From assembly GCA_964358855.1 (NCBI GenBank), contig CAYHQQ010000033.1, positions 1 to 47,519 of the forward strand: a stretch of DNA of 47,519 nt. Direction: 5' to 3'. The translations under genes and the position numbers were made by a program. The notes under the pieces were generated by a model, which was given only the letters and a program-made list of their open reading frames with translations, was not told the origin of the DNA and did not search any database. This DNA comes from UBA2396 sp038042175. GTDB taxonomy: Bacteria > Planctomycetota > Phycisphaerae > Phycisphaerales > UBA1924. Below, piece by piece: positions 24,362 to 31,889 of this stretch (position 1 is its first letter; every line of letters starts with the position of its first letter).

Positions 24362-25912
24362 TCACTTGCGATCCGGCAACTGCTCCGACCAGTTGAACAC
24401 CAGGTCGTACCCCTTCCAGACCTGCTCGGGCCCGCCGTCGACCGCACGCCGGGGACGCTCGGGGTCCATCTTGCCAGAATCGTCGGTCCCGTCTCGCCCG
24501 ACGGAATAAATCAAGAACGCCCGGCCCAGCGAGTCTGCTTTCGCGTCGAGCTTCTTGTACCGCAAGGGCTCGCGCGTGGGCGAGCACCAGTCGATCGGAA
24601 GCACCGGCAGGTACCCGGGCACCAGCTCACCGAGCGATTCGGGGGCGTGCCCCTTCTCGATCCGAAAGAGCTCCGCCGCCAGAAACGCCTTGATCGCCCC
24701 CCGCGTCGAGCGGGCCGCCTGTTCCATGTTCATCGCCCGGGCGATCGCCGGGGCGGCCGCGGACATGACCGTGAACCGCTTGCGATACGCCGCGTCTTTC
24801 TTGAAGTGCGCGAGCCATTCCTCGGTCTGCGTGGCGGCCTTTCCGGCGAGGTCCGCGTTGTCGTCGAAACACCATGTGTACAGCGTCAGCGCGCGATCGA
24901 ACTCGTCGAGCGTCTCCTCACGCGTCGCCCATCCCACCCGAGCGACGAAAGCGTCGATCGTCTCGTCCTCCGCTCGCGTTGGTTCGCTGATGCCGATGAC
25001 CTCAAACCGTCCCGTCTGATACGCCCAGTCGATCGCGTCGAGCACCATGAGACGCTCGCCGTTGATCGAGAGTTCCCAGTCCGCCGTCTTTGACTCGTCG
25101 ATCAGGGCCATCGCCGCCCGAAGAAGTTCTGGCGACATCGCCTTGGCGAGCTGCTCCTCGACGATTCTCTGCGACGTGTTGGAGTCGAGCAGCACGTACA
25201 CCAGGTGCGCGATGAGCGACGCGTCGCGCGACACCGCGTGGTTGATCGCCAGGTTGTGACGCAGCGCCCGGGCAAACTCCAGGTCGTCGCCGCGCCGCCG
25301 GGCCAGGGACATCCGGGCCAGGTTGAATCGCACGAGCGACCTCGCGTCGCCCAAGGCTGGCATCGGGTGCATGATCCCGGGGCGCTCGATGTTCGATTCG
25401 GGCACCATCGGCTGCGGATCCGAGAGGGAGTCAAAGAGCGCCGGCAGACCCGAACGCAGCAACTGGTCGATGATCCGCTGCCCCTCACAGTCGAGCTGGG
25501 CGTCGTAGTTCATCGGATATTTCGCCACCGACAAGAGAATGTCCGCGGCCTCCTCGGGATTGCTCGCCTCGATCTTGTCATTGAACGCCTTGGCCAGGGG
25601 CGAACCCTGCCACGCGTACTGCCACGCCCCGGCGAACCGCGCCACGCTGTTGCGAAAGGTGTTCCAGTTGCTGTCGAACTCGTAGTTCCCCCTCTGGGAT
25701 CCCTCTTTCTCACGGATCATCTGGATCCGCTCGAGCATGTAGTCGCGACCGGGCGGGTACTTGCGGGCGCCCTCGCGCGCGACGATCGGCGCGCGAACGC
25801 GTGGGGCGATGGGATCGGCAGCGGGGGGTGGAGCATCCTGCGCCACGGAGCAAGAGCCAAGAATGACGAGCCCGCAGATGCCCGCGAGTTGGAAAGCCGG
25901 TTCGATCCGCAT
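24362..25912 (-). CDS. Exported protein of unknown function, tandem paralogue B
   Basis: 516 residues and the middle copy of the array. The signal peptide (MRIEPAFQLAGICGLVILGS, then CSVAQDAP) includes a Cys that could be a lipobox (LGSC), so it may be a lipoprotein. Family landmarks: KYPPGRDYMLERIQMIREK, RMSLARRRGDDLEFARALRHN, DWELSINGERLMVLDAIDWA and FLIYSVGRDGTDDSGKMDP, ending LVFNWSEQLPDRK. The mid-region AKYPMNYDAQLDCEGQRIID also matches the neighbours. GAGGAG lies 7 bases before the ATG at 25912; a GTG at 25927 is less likely. The gap from the paralogue C stop to this start is 41 bases, consistent with one transcript. Function unknown. Confidence 0.83.
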   Translation of the reverse strand: MRIEPAFQLAGICGLVILGSCSVAQDAPPPAADPIAPRVRAPIVAREGARKYPPGRDYMLERIQMIREKEGSQRGNYEFDSNWNTFRNSVARFAGAWQYAWQGSPLAKAFNDKIEASNPEEAADILLSVAKYPMNYDAQLDCEGQRIIDQLLRSGLPALFDSLSDPQPMVPESNIERPGIMHPMPALGDARSLVRFNLARMSLARRRGDDLEFARALRHNLAINHAVSRDASLIAHLVYVLLDSNTSQRIVEEQLAKAMSPELLRAAMALIDESKTADWELSINGERLMVLDAIDWAYQTGRFEVIGISEPTRAEDETIDAFVARVGWATREETLDEFDRALTLYTWCFDDNADLAGKAATQTEEWLAHFKKDAAYRKRFTVMSAAAPAIARAMNMEQAARSTRGAIKAFLAAELFRIEKGHAPESLGELVPGYLPVLPIDWCSPTREPLRYKKLDAKADSLGRAFLIYSVGRDGTDDSGKMDPERPRRAVDGGPEQVWKGYDLVFNWSEQLPDRK

Positions 25913-25953
25913 GGCGAGACTCCTCACAATCGCAGATCATAACGAGCCCGGCC

Positions 25954-27477
25954 TCACCTGCGATCCGGCAGCTCAGTCGCCCAGTTGATCACAAAGTCGT
26001 ACCCCTTCCCCATCGCTTCGCCGCTGCTGATGGCCCGATTGAATCGCTTGGGATCGATCGTCCCGCCATCGTCGGTGTTGTCCAGGCCCACCGAGTACAC
26101 CAGAAAGCCGCGCCCGAGTGGATCCGTCTTGGGATCAACCCTCTTGTATCGCATCGGCTCACGCGTCTTGCTGTACCAGTCGATCGGCACCGACCGAAGA
26201 TACTCGGGCACAAGCTCGGCCGCGGTCTCGGGCAGGTGCCCGTTCCGGGCCTTGAACAGCTCGGCCGCCAGGTACAGTTGCAGTCCGCCACGGGCACACC
26301 GGGCCTGCTTCTCGAAGTTCACCCAGAGAAAGCTCGTGCTGATCGAGGACTGGATCGCGAACTTGCGCCGCAGCGCCTTGTCGCTCTGAAGCCGGTGCGT
26401 GATGCCCCGGCACTCTTCCATCGCCTTGTCCGCCACGGCGATGTCGGGGTCCAGGCACCTGGCCATCAGGCCATAAACCCGATCGATCTCGGCGAGCGCC
26501 ACCTCACGTGGGGCCCACATCATCCGCTCGGTGAGATCGGCGGCCTTCTCCAGCGTGGTCCTTTGGGGCTTGGACTCCCCGAACATTTCCGTGCGCCCCG
26601 TTTCGTAGATCCAATCCACGCCATCGAGCATCAACAGCCGCTCGCCCTCGACCGATGTCGCCCAATCCGCCGCGGGAATCTTGCCGAGCATCTCCACGAG
26701 CTGGCTCAGAAGCTCGGGCGAGAGGGGCCTGGCGAGATGCTCGTCGATGATCCGGCTGTAGGTGAACTGTGCGATCGCGAAGCTGCGGAGGTGGGCGCCG
26801 AGTCCGGCGTCGCACGCCGCCGCGTGGCTCAGGTACATGTTGTGCTGGGCCGCCCTGAGGAATTCCGTGTCGTCCCCACGGCGTCGGGCGAGCGACATGC
26901 GCGTCACATTCCAGTTGGCGGCGATGCCCGAGTCGGCAAAGGCCTGCCTCTGGCGCATGATCTGGGGGCGCTCAAGGCTCACGTCGGGCACGACCGGCGA
27001 CAGGCTGTACATCGAGTCCAGCAGCATCGGGGTCGAGGTCCGAAGGAACTGGTCGATGATCCTCTGCCCCTCCAAGTCAAGCTCCGCGTCGTACCGCGTG
27101 CCGATCTTGGCGACCGACCAGAAGATGTCGTACGTGCTGGGCGTCGCCTCGGCCTGCTGCCTTGCGGCGTAGTCGCGATAGACCGTCGAACCCTCGGACG
27201 CGAACTTCCACGCCCCGTCCATCTGCGACACGCAGGTGGTGAAGGTCGTCCAGTGGTTCACCGGGCCGCCCCGCTCTTTGGACGAACCCTGCCTGTCCCG
27301 GATCCAGTCGATCCGCTCTTGCAGGTAGTTGCGACCCGGGGGATATTTCCCCGGGAGGTCGGACGACATGGAATCATCGGGCGGCGGCGCCTCCTGTGCA
27401 CACACCAGCGAACCAAAGGACGCCTGCCCGCACATGACAACAAGGCCGACCGCACGCAAAGCATGATCGAATCGCAT
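25954..27477 (-). CDS. Exported protein of unknown function, tandem paralogue C
   Basis: 507 residues and the first-transcribed copy. The signal peptide is MRFDHALRAVGLVVMCGQAS with cleavage near VCAQEA. It shares KYPPGRNYLQERIDWIRDR, RYDAELDLEGQRIIDQFLR, RMSLARRRGDDTEFLRAAQHN, DWATSVEGERLLMLDGVDWI and FLVYSVGLDNTDDGGTIDP, ending YDFVINWATELPDRR. Divergence among the copies is high outside these blocks, so the duplication is old. AGGAG lies 8 bases before the ATG at 27477. It follows the NAD(P)HX dehydratase gene by 87 bases, which contain part of a family 2 repeat. Function unknown. Confidence 0.83.
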   Translation of the reverse strand: MRFDHALRAVGLVVMCGQASFGSLVCAQEAPPPDDSMSSDLPGKYPPGRNYLQERIDWIRDRQGSSKERGGPVNHWTTFTTCVSQMDGAWKFASEGSTVYRDYAARQQAEATPSTYDIFWSVAKIGTRYDAELDLEGQRIIDQFLRTSTPMLLDSMYSLSPVVPDVSLERPQIMRQRQAFADSGIAANWNVTRMSLARRRGDDTEFLRAAQHNMYLSHAAACDAGLGAHLRSFAIAQFTYSRIIDEHLARPLSPELLSQLVEMLGKIPAADWATSVEGERLLMLDGVDWIYETGRTEMFGESKPQRTTLEKAADLTERMMWAPREVALAEIDRVYGLMARCLDPDIAVADKAMEECRGITHRLQSDKALRRKFAIQSSISTSFLWVNFEKQARCARGGLQLYLAAELFKARNGHLPETAAELVPEYLRSVPIDWYSKTREPMRYKRVDPKTDPLGRGFLVYSVGLDNTDDGGTIDPKRFNRAISSGEAMGKGYDFVINWATELPDRR

Positions 27478-27536
27478 GGTGTGACTCCTACGAACCATGA
27501 GTGATAGGGGCAAGCAATGGGTGCGGTTGCACCGTA

Positions 27537-27619
27537 ACGAGCCCCAAGCGCCCGCGAGCCGGGGTCAGGCGCCCTTTGCCGGTACGCAAGACCCACTCGC
27601 TGACGCTCGGGGCTCGTTG
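27537..27619. repeat. Family 2 palindromic repeat pair overlapping the nnrD 3' end
   Basis: AACGAGCCCC (27537-27546) and GGGGCTCGTT (27609-27618) are inverted ends. The right arm ACCCACTCGCTGACGCTCGG is nearly identical to the copies at 22670 and 24323. The left arm is rearranged (CAAGCGCCCGCGAGCCGG). The last 18 codons of nnrD are encoded inside it. Confidence 0.88.
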
Positions 27620-28587
27620 AGGCGAGCAAGCTCGCCGGGCACCAGGTCCGCCAGTTCGGGCGCGAGCAAGCCCGCGGGGGCGTTGGCCGCTGCCCACGCC
27701 TCGCCGCAGCGGGCGTGCACCTCCACCGCGATTCGGGCCAGGTCGTACAGCGACAAGAGTGGCGGCGCGCCCGCCGGAACACGGCTCCCGAGCCTCGCCC
27801 GCATCGCGCTCTGCGCGTGGTTGTAATATTGAGCAATCAGCCCGCCCAAAAGCCCCGCGAGCACATCGCCCGTCCCGGCCGTGCCCAGACACGCGTGCCC
27901 TCGTTCGCACCGCCACACCCGCAGCCCATCGCTCACGATCGTCCCCGCACCCTTGAGCACCACCACGCATCCCAGGCGCTGGGCGAGCTCCGCCGCCGCA
28001 CTGGGCCGCGTCGCCTTGTCGATCGCGTCGAGTGTCAAGCCCAGCGAGTCCGCAAGCCTTCGAAACTCCCCCGGATGCGGCGTCAAAATTGCCGGCGCGT
28101 GAAAGTCCCGCCACAATTCGGGCACGCGCCCCATCGCGGTGAGGGCATCGGCATCGACCACCACCGCCACCGCGTCCTGCTGCAACACCCGCAGCACCGT
28201 CGCCTCCACGCCCCGCGAGAGGCCCTGATCCGCCCCCAGGCCCGGCCCCACCACCACGCACGACGCCTGCTTGAGCACGCGATCCACCACACCCGCCGCC
28301 TCATGCGCCACGATCTCCCCGCCCCCATCCACCGGCAGCACAATCCCCGTCGCACTGGGCAGCATCGAGAGCCCGCTCGCCAGGAGAGGCTCGGGCATCA
28401 CCAGCTTCACGAGCCCCGCACCGCTCCTCAAGGCCCCCCGCGCCGACAGCACCGGAGCCCCCAGCATCATCGTCCCGCCGCCGCACGAGCCGCCGATCAC
28501 CGCCACAGTGCCGAAAGTCCCCTTGTGCCCCGCGCCATCGCGGGCGGGCAGCCTTGGCAAACCGCTGGTGTCGAGCTCCGCTGTCAC
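27565..28587 (-). CDS. nnrD: ADP-dependent NAD(P)H-hydrate dehydratase
   Basis: Repairs damaged NAD(P)H by dehydrating the S-hydrate. The 340-residue chain is a ribokinase-like domain: HKGTFGTVAVIGGS at the N-terminus, VVGPGLGADQG, LTPHPGEFRRL, VVLKGAGTIVSDG and the anion-hole/catalytic GTAGTGDVLAGLLGGLIAQ. The N-terminal epimerase domain (NnrE) found in many bacterial fusions is absent. The C-terminus LNEPRASASGSCVPAKGA is not family sequence: it is the translation of a family 2 repeat, which also supplies the stop. The GTG start overlaps the upstream stop (GTGA, 28584-28587), so it is coupled to the transglutaminase-like gene. Confidence 0.93.
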   Translation of the reverse strand: MTAELDTSGLPRLPARDGAGHKGTFGTVAVIGGSCGGGTMMLGAPVLSARGALRSGAGLVKLVMPEPLLASGLSMLPSATGIVLPVDGGGEIVAHEAAGVVDRVLKQASCVVVGPGLGADQGLSRGVEATVLRVLQQDAVAVVVDADALTAMGRVPELWRDFHAPAILTPHPGEFRRLADSLGLTLDAIDKATRPSAAAELAQRLGCVVVLKGAGTIVSDGLRVWRCERGHACLGTAGTGDVLAGLLGGLIAQYYNHAQSAMRARLGSRVPAGAPPLLSLYDLARIAVEVHARCGEAWAAANAPAGLLAPELADLVPGELARLNEPRASASGSCVPAKGA

Positions 28588-30131
28588 TTGGTCGACTCCA
28601 CATCGATCGAGAGCTGTCCGAGCAACGTCGCGATCGAGGCCATCGCACTCTCGTACTGCCCGTCGGCCAGCGAAGTCGTCACCAGCGCGATGTGCGTCGC
28701 GTCAAAGCCCTTGCCCCACAGAGTCGCGTCGGTATCGACCCAGCACTTTTTGCCCTCGACGTCGACGAGCGCCTGCGTCCACATGTGGTACGCGAAGACC
28801 TTGCTCGCCCCGGCGAACTGATCGGCGTAGATGAGCCCGCTCACCACACGCGAAGGTATCCCCGAGGCCCGCAGCAAGGCCGCGTTGAGCACCGCGTGCT
28901 CGGTGCAGTCGCCGCTCTTGCTGCGGCACGCCTCCGAGGCCGAGGCGAAGCCCGAGTCCAGGTCCTTCTTGGTGATGTGGCTCCGCACCGCGACACGCAG
29001 GCGCTCGACACGCAGGGCGTCGGTGGCGTGCTCGCCCAGGCCTTTGAGGGCCGATGTCGCCAGGGTCTTGATCTCCGGATCGTTGCAATCGACGGCGGTG
29101 GCCGGCTTGAGGAACGCGGGATCGATGAGCTCGGCCTCAGTCGCGGGCTGGGGGCTGGTCGTCGAGACCTCAACGCCGACGGACTTTGGGCTCAGCCGTT
29201 TGGCGACCTGCCCGCCGCCCGTGGGAAGGTCGACGATCGTGCCCTCCTTCACCCGGGCGACGTACGAGGCCCGCGTGATCTCCCGGGCCTTGTCGATCGG
29301 ACGGCTGGGCGTGATGAACGTCGCGACCATGATCTCGAGCCCCTCGGCCTTTTTCAGGGCCTCGGTCCTGGTCGAGACCTCCGTGACCATGTGGATTCCC
29401 GCCATGCTCATCTCGGTCTTGATCACCTCAGCCCGCTCGTCGAGCCACGTCGTCGCCACGATGCCCGGCAGCTTGGTCGACTTCATCGTGTACCGCCACG
29501 CGTCGATCTCTCGCCCGGCGTGCTTGAGCTTCTCCTTGGCTTGCAGGGCGTACGTGTCGGTTCCAGGGTCGGAGCCGGCGCTGGGATCGACCGTGCGGAC
29601 GGTGATCTCGGCGGCCCCGGCCGCCTGACGCTGGGCGATGTACTTCTCCGCCGCGGCGGGCGTGAGCCACACGCCCGAAGGCAGCGGCTGGGTCGACTTG
29701 GACTCACGCCCCTGCTGCTCGGTCGTGACGCGGAGCTGGTCGCTCTCAAACTGATACTTCGTGGTGGTCGGCTTGCTGCCGAGCTCACGCGTGATCTGCA
29801 TCGAGATGGGCTTGTGGTCGTCGCTCTCGACAAAGCTCGTCGTGATCCGGCTCGAGATGCTCAGAGCGCCGCGCTTCACGACGAAGGACGCTTCCGAATC
29901 CGTCGTGATCTTCCCGTCACCGCTCGTCACCGTGGTGTGCTCGTACCCAGCGCGCTGGCCGCCCATCGCGATCGTCGACCACCGCTCGCGGGACGTCGCC
30001 CCCGCACGCGCCGCCGCCGGCCCCAAAGTCGCCGGTGCGGCCGGTGGCTGCGTCCAGGCGCCGGCGAATAGCGACAGTCCCCCCAGCAGCAGGACGGCAA
30101 GACGGGAACACACGTGGCTTGGTTTGGTCAT
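28584..30131 (-). CDS. Exported transglutaminase-like protein
   Basis: 515 residues with a signal peptide (MTKPSHVCSRLAVLLLGGLS, cleavage near FAGAW). The N-terminal 300 residues are a beta-rich region without a recognised name. The C-terminal part has a transglutaminase-like cysteine-protease core: catalytic Cys409 in KSGDCTEHAVLNAALLRASG, His in VFAYHMWTQAL and Asp in CWVDTDATLWG. Such proteins in bacteria are usually extracytoplasmic peptidases or cross-link-related enzymes; the substrate here is unknown. The ATG at 30131 begins the minus-strand transcript that continues into nnrD and perhaps the three tandem paralogues. Divergent from tag. Confidence 0.88.
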   Translation of the reverse strand: MTKPSHVCSRLAVLLLGGLSLFAGAWTQPPAAPATLGPAAARAGATSRERWSTIAMGGQRAGYEHTTVTSGDGKITTDSEASFVVKRGALSISSRITTSFVESDDHKPISMQITRELGSKPTTTKYQFESDQLRVTTEQQGRESKSTQPLPSGVWLTPAAAEKYIAQRQAAGAAEITVRTVDPSAGSDPGTDTYALQAKEKLKHAGREIDAWRYTMKSTKLPGIVATTWLDERAEVIKTEMSMAGIHMVTEVSTRTEALKKAEGLEIMVATFITPSRPIDKAREITRASYVARVKEGTIVDLPTGGGQVAKRLSPKSVGVEVSTTSPQPATEAELIDPAFLKPATAVDCNDPEIKTLATSALKGLGEHATDALRVERLRVAVRSHITKKDLDSGFASASEACRSKSGDCTEHAVLNAALLRASGIPSRVVSGLIYADQFAGASKVFAYHMWTQALVDVEGKKCWVDTDATLWGKGFDATHIALVTTSLADGQYESAMASIATLLGQLSIDVESTK

Positions 30132-30185
30132 GGAGACAGTGTACGGGAGCCTCGCCCCCGTCGCCGAGCGAACCTAGCTTTCGCG

Positions 30186-30791
30186 ATGCCAAACCGCTGT
30201 GCCTGGGCTAGAAACGACCTGTCGATCCATTATCACGACGCCGAGTGGGGCGTTCCGCAGCACGACGACCACGTCCTCTTCGAGTTCATCGTGCTCGAAG
30301 GAGCCCAGGCCGGCCTCTCCTGGGACACCGTCCTCAAGAAGCGTGCCCGCTACCGCGAGGTCTTCGCCGGGTTCGATCCCGCCAAAGTCGCCCGCTTCAC
30401 GCCCGCCCGCGTCGACAAACTCCTCCTGGATCCCGGCATCATCCGCCATCGCGGCAAGATCGAGTCGGCCATCAAAAACGCCAAAGCCTTTCTCAAAGTC
30501 CAAGCCGAGTTTGGCACCTTCGACGCCTACATCTGGCGGTTCATCGACTCCAACAGAGCCCCCGGCGCCAGCCGGGGGGCGGGCCACCCCTCGCCCCGCA
30601 TCAACTCCTGGCCCACTCTGAAACACATCCCCGCCAAAACGCCCGAGTCCGACGCCATGAGCAAGGATCTCAAACGCCGCGGCTTCACCTTCGTCGGCAG
30701 CACCATCTGTTACGCGTTCATGCAGGCCGTCGGCATGGTCAACGACCATCCGCTCGACTGCGACTGGCACGTCCGCGTCCAGCGTTCTTGA
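30186..30791 (+). CDS. tag: DNA-3-methyladenine glycosylase I, with a small palindrome-encoded insertion
   Basis: Removes 3-methyladenine from alkylated DNA. 201 residues against about 187 in E. coli. Zinc ligands are Cys5, His17 (IHYHDAEWG) and the C-terminal His/Cys in NDHPLDCDW. LEGAQAGLSWDTVLKKR, GIIRHRGKIESAIKNA and KRRGFTFVGSTICYAFMQA are all present. Between FIDSN and INSWPTL there are about 11 extra residues (RAPGASRGAGHPSP region, from about residue 124), encoded by a perfect 8-bp palindrome. The ATG at 30186 matches the family start (MPNRCAWA). It is divergent from the transglutaminase-like gene and convergent with the dockerin-like gene. Confidence 0.95.
   Translation: MPNRCAWARNDLSIHYHDAEWGVPQHDDHVLFEFIVLEGAQAGLSWDTVLKKRARYREVFAGFDPAKVARFTPARVDKLLLDPGIIRHRGKIESAIKNAKAFLKVQAEFGTFDAYIWRFIDSNRAPGASRGAGHPSPRINSWPTLKHIPAKTPESDAMSKDLKRRGFTFVGSTICYAFMQAVGMVNDHPLDCDWHVRVQRS
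30559..30578. repeat. Palindrome inside tag (CCCCCGGC-GCCA-GCCGGGGG)
   Basis: A perfect 8-bp inverted repeat with a 4-base loop, located exactly where Tag carries extra residues relative to E. coli Tag. It is a single copy in this window, so membership of a dispersed family is inferred. Confidence 0.6.
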
Positions 30792-30818
30792 CCGTCCTTG
30801 ATTGCACCTGATCGCCGG

Positions 30819-31505
30819 TCAGCAGGGAGTCTCGAACGCCACCACGAAGGCGTCGTAATCGAAGAAGTCGACGGTCGAGTCGCCATCGAAATCGGCGGTC
30901 GTGCCGGCGGGGCAGGCTCCCCCCTCGAAGCAGACGACAAAGTCGTCGTAGTCAAAGAAATCGACGGCGCCATCGCAGTTGAAATCGGCGGGGCAGGGGT
31001 TGACGAAGAACGTGATCTCGATGAGTTCACTCTCGGCGTACAACCCGCTCGCGTCGCGCGCGACAAAGGTCATCGAGTAAACCTGCCCACGCACGCCGAC
31101 TGGAATGTTGAACACAGGGTGGTAGTCGAACGACGGCGGGCCAAAGTTCATCTCCTGGCCCACCGCCAGCACGCTCAGCCCGTTGTAGACCTGGATTCCC
31201 TCATCGCAGCTCACAAGCCTCGCGCGAATGTCGGCGCTGAGCTCGAGCATGAAGTGCCCGTGCTCGGGCTCGTTGTGCTCGACGTTGGTGAATCCGAACT
31301 CTCCGGTCGCAAACCCTTCGATGCCCGGAAAGACGGAGGGCACGATTGGGTGGGGCTGCTCAACGTTGATCTCCGCGGCCAGCCGCCCCGCGCCGTCGTG
31401 CCCGATGCTGATCCCGTCGTCGGCGAAGGCCGCCCCGCCCGCCAGGCTCAAGGTCATGCCCAGCGAAGCAAGCGTGAGGGCGCTCGTGTGCCTGATACAA
31501 CTCAT
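30819..31505 (-). CDS. Exported protein with dockerin-like C-terminal domain
   Basis: 228 residues. The signal peptide (MSCIRHTSALTLASLGMTLS, cleavage near AAFADDG) is followed by a His/Glu-containing beta-rich region (INVEQPHPIVPSVFPGIEGF, HNEPEHGHFML) of unknown role. The C-terminal 60 residues are two EF-hand-like dockerin loops: CPADFNCDGAVDFFDYDDFV and TADFDGDSTVDFFDYDAFV, each with a D-x-D/N-x-D-G type calcium loop. Dockerin-like tails are common on planctomycete secreted proteins and probably mediate surface attachment or protein interaction. GAGGAGG lies about 8 bases before the ATG at 31505. Divergent from the GH31 gene. Confidence 0.88.
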   Translation of the reverse strand: MSCIRHTSALTLASLGMTLSLAGGAAFADDGISIGHDGAGRLAAEINVEQPHPIVPSVFPGIEGFATGEFGFTNVEHNEPEHGHFMLELSADIRARLVSCDEGIQVYNGLSVLAVGQEMNFGPPSFDYHPVFNIPVGVRGQVYSMTFVARDASGLYAESELIEITFFVNPCPADFNCDGAVDFFDYDDFVVCFEGGACPAGTTADFDGDSTVDFFDYDAFVVAFETPC

Positions 31506-31889
31506 CTGGAGATCCTCCTCAACAAGCGCGGATGACACACCGCGCACAAAGACTCTTGGATGACGCCAATCGCATCCTACCTGATCTCATTCAGACTTCA
31601 ACGGCAAGTTGCTCTCCGCGCACGAATGCCATCGCACTTTGTGGGTCTCTCGTCGCCTCGATCCACACACGCTGAAATTTCCGGAAAACTCACGACTCGG
31701 GTGCAAGACCGCTGGCGCTCGCAACATCACGCGCCGCGCCCACCTGCCGAGCCGCCCAATGACCATGGGACACGCTCAAACCGCTCCGAGCATCCCGCCA
31801 TGCCGCCTGGTTCGCCGCTCGTGGCCGCCCCAATGGCATTTGCTACCCTTGAAGTCCTTGCCACCGACACCCACGCCGGAGGAATCTCG
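31506..31889. other. Divergent intergenic region (dockerin-like gene / GH31 gene)
   Basis: 384 bases with no convincing gene. On the plus strand an open frame continues through it but has no ribosome site until GGAGGA at 31878-31883. A TACCCT box at 31844-31849, preceded by TTTGC, may be a -10 element for the GH31 gene. No repeat or hairpin of note was seen. Confidence 0.5.
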
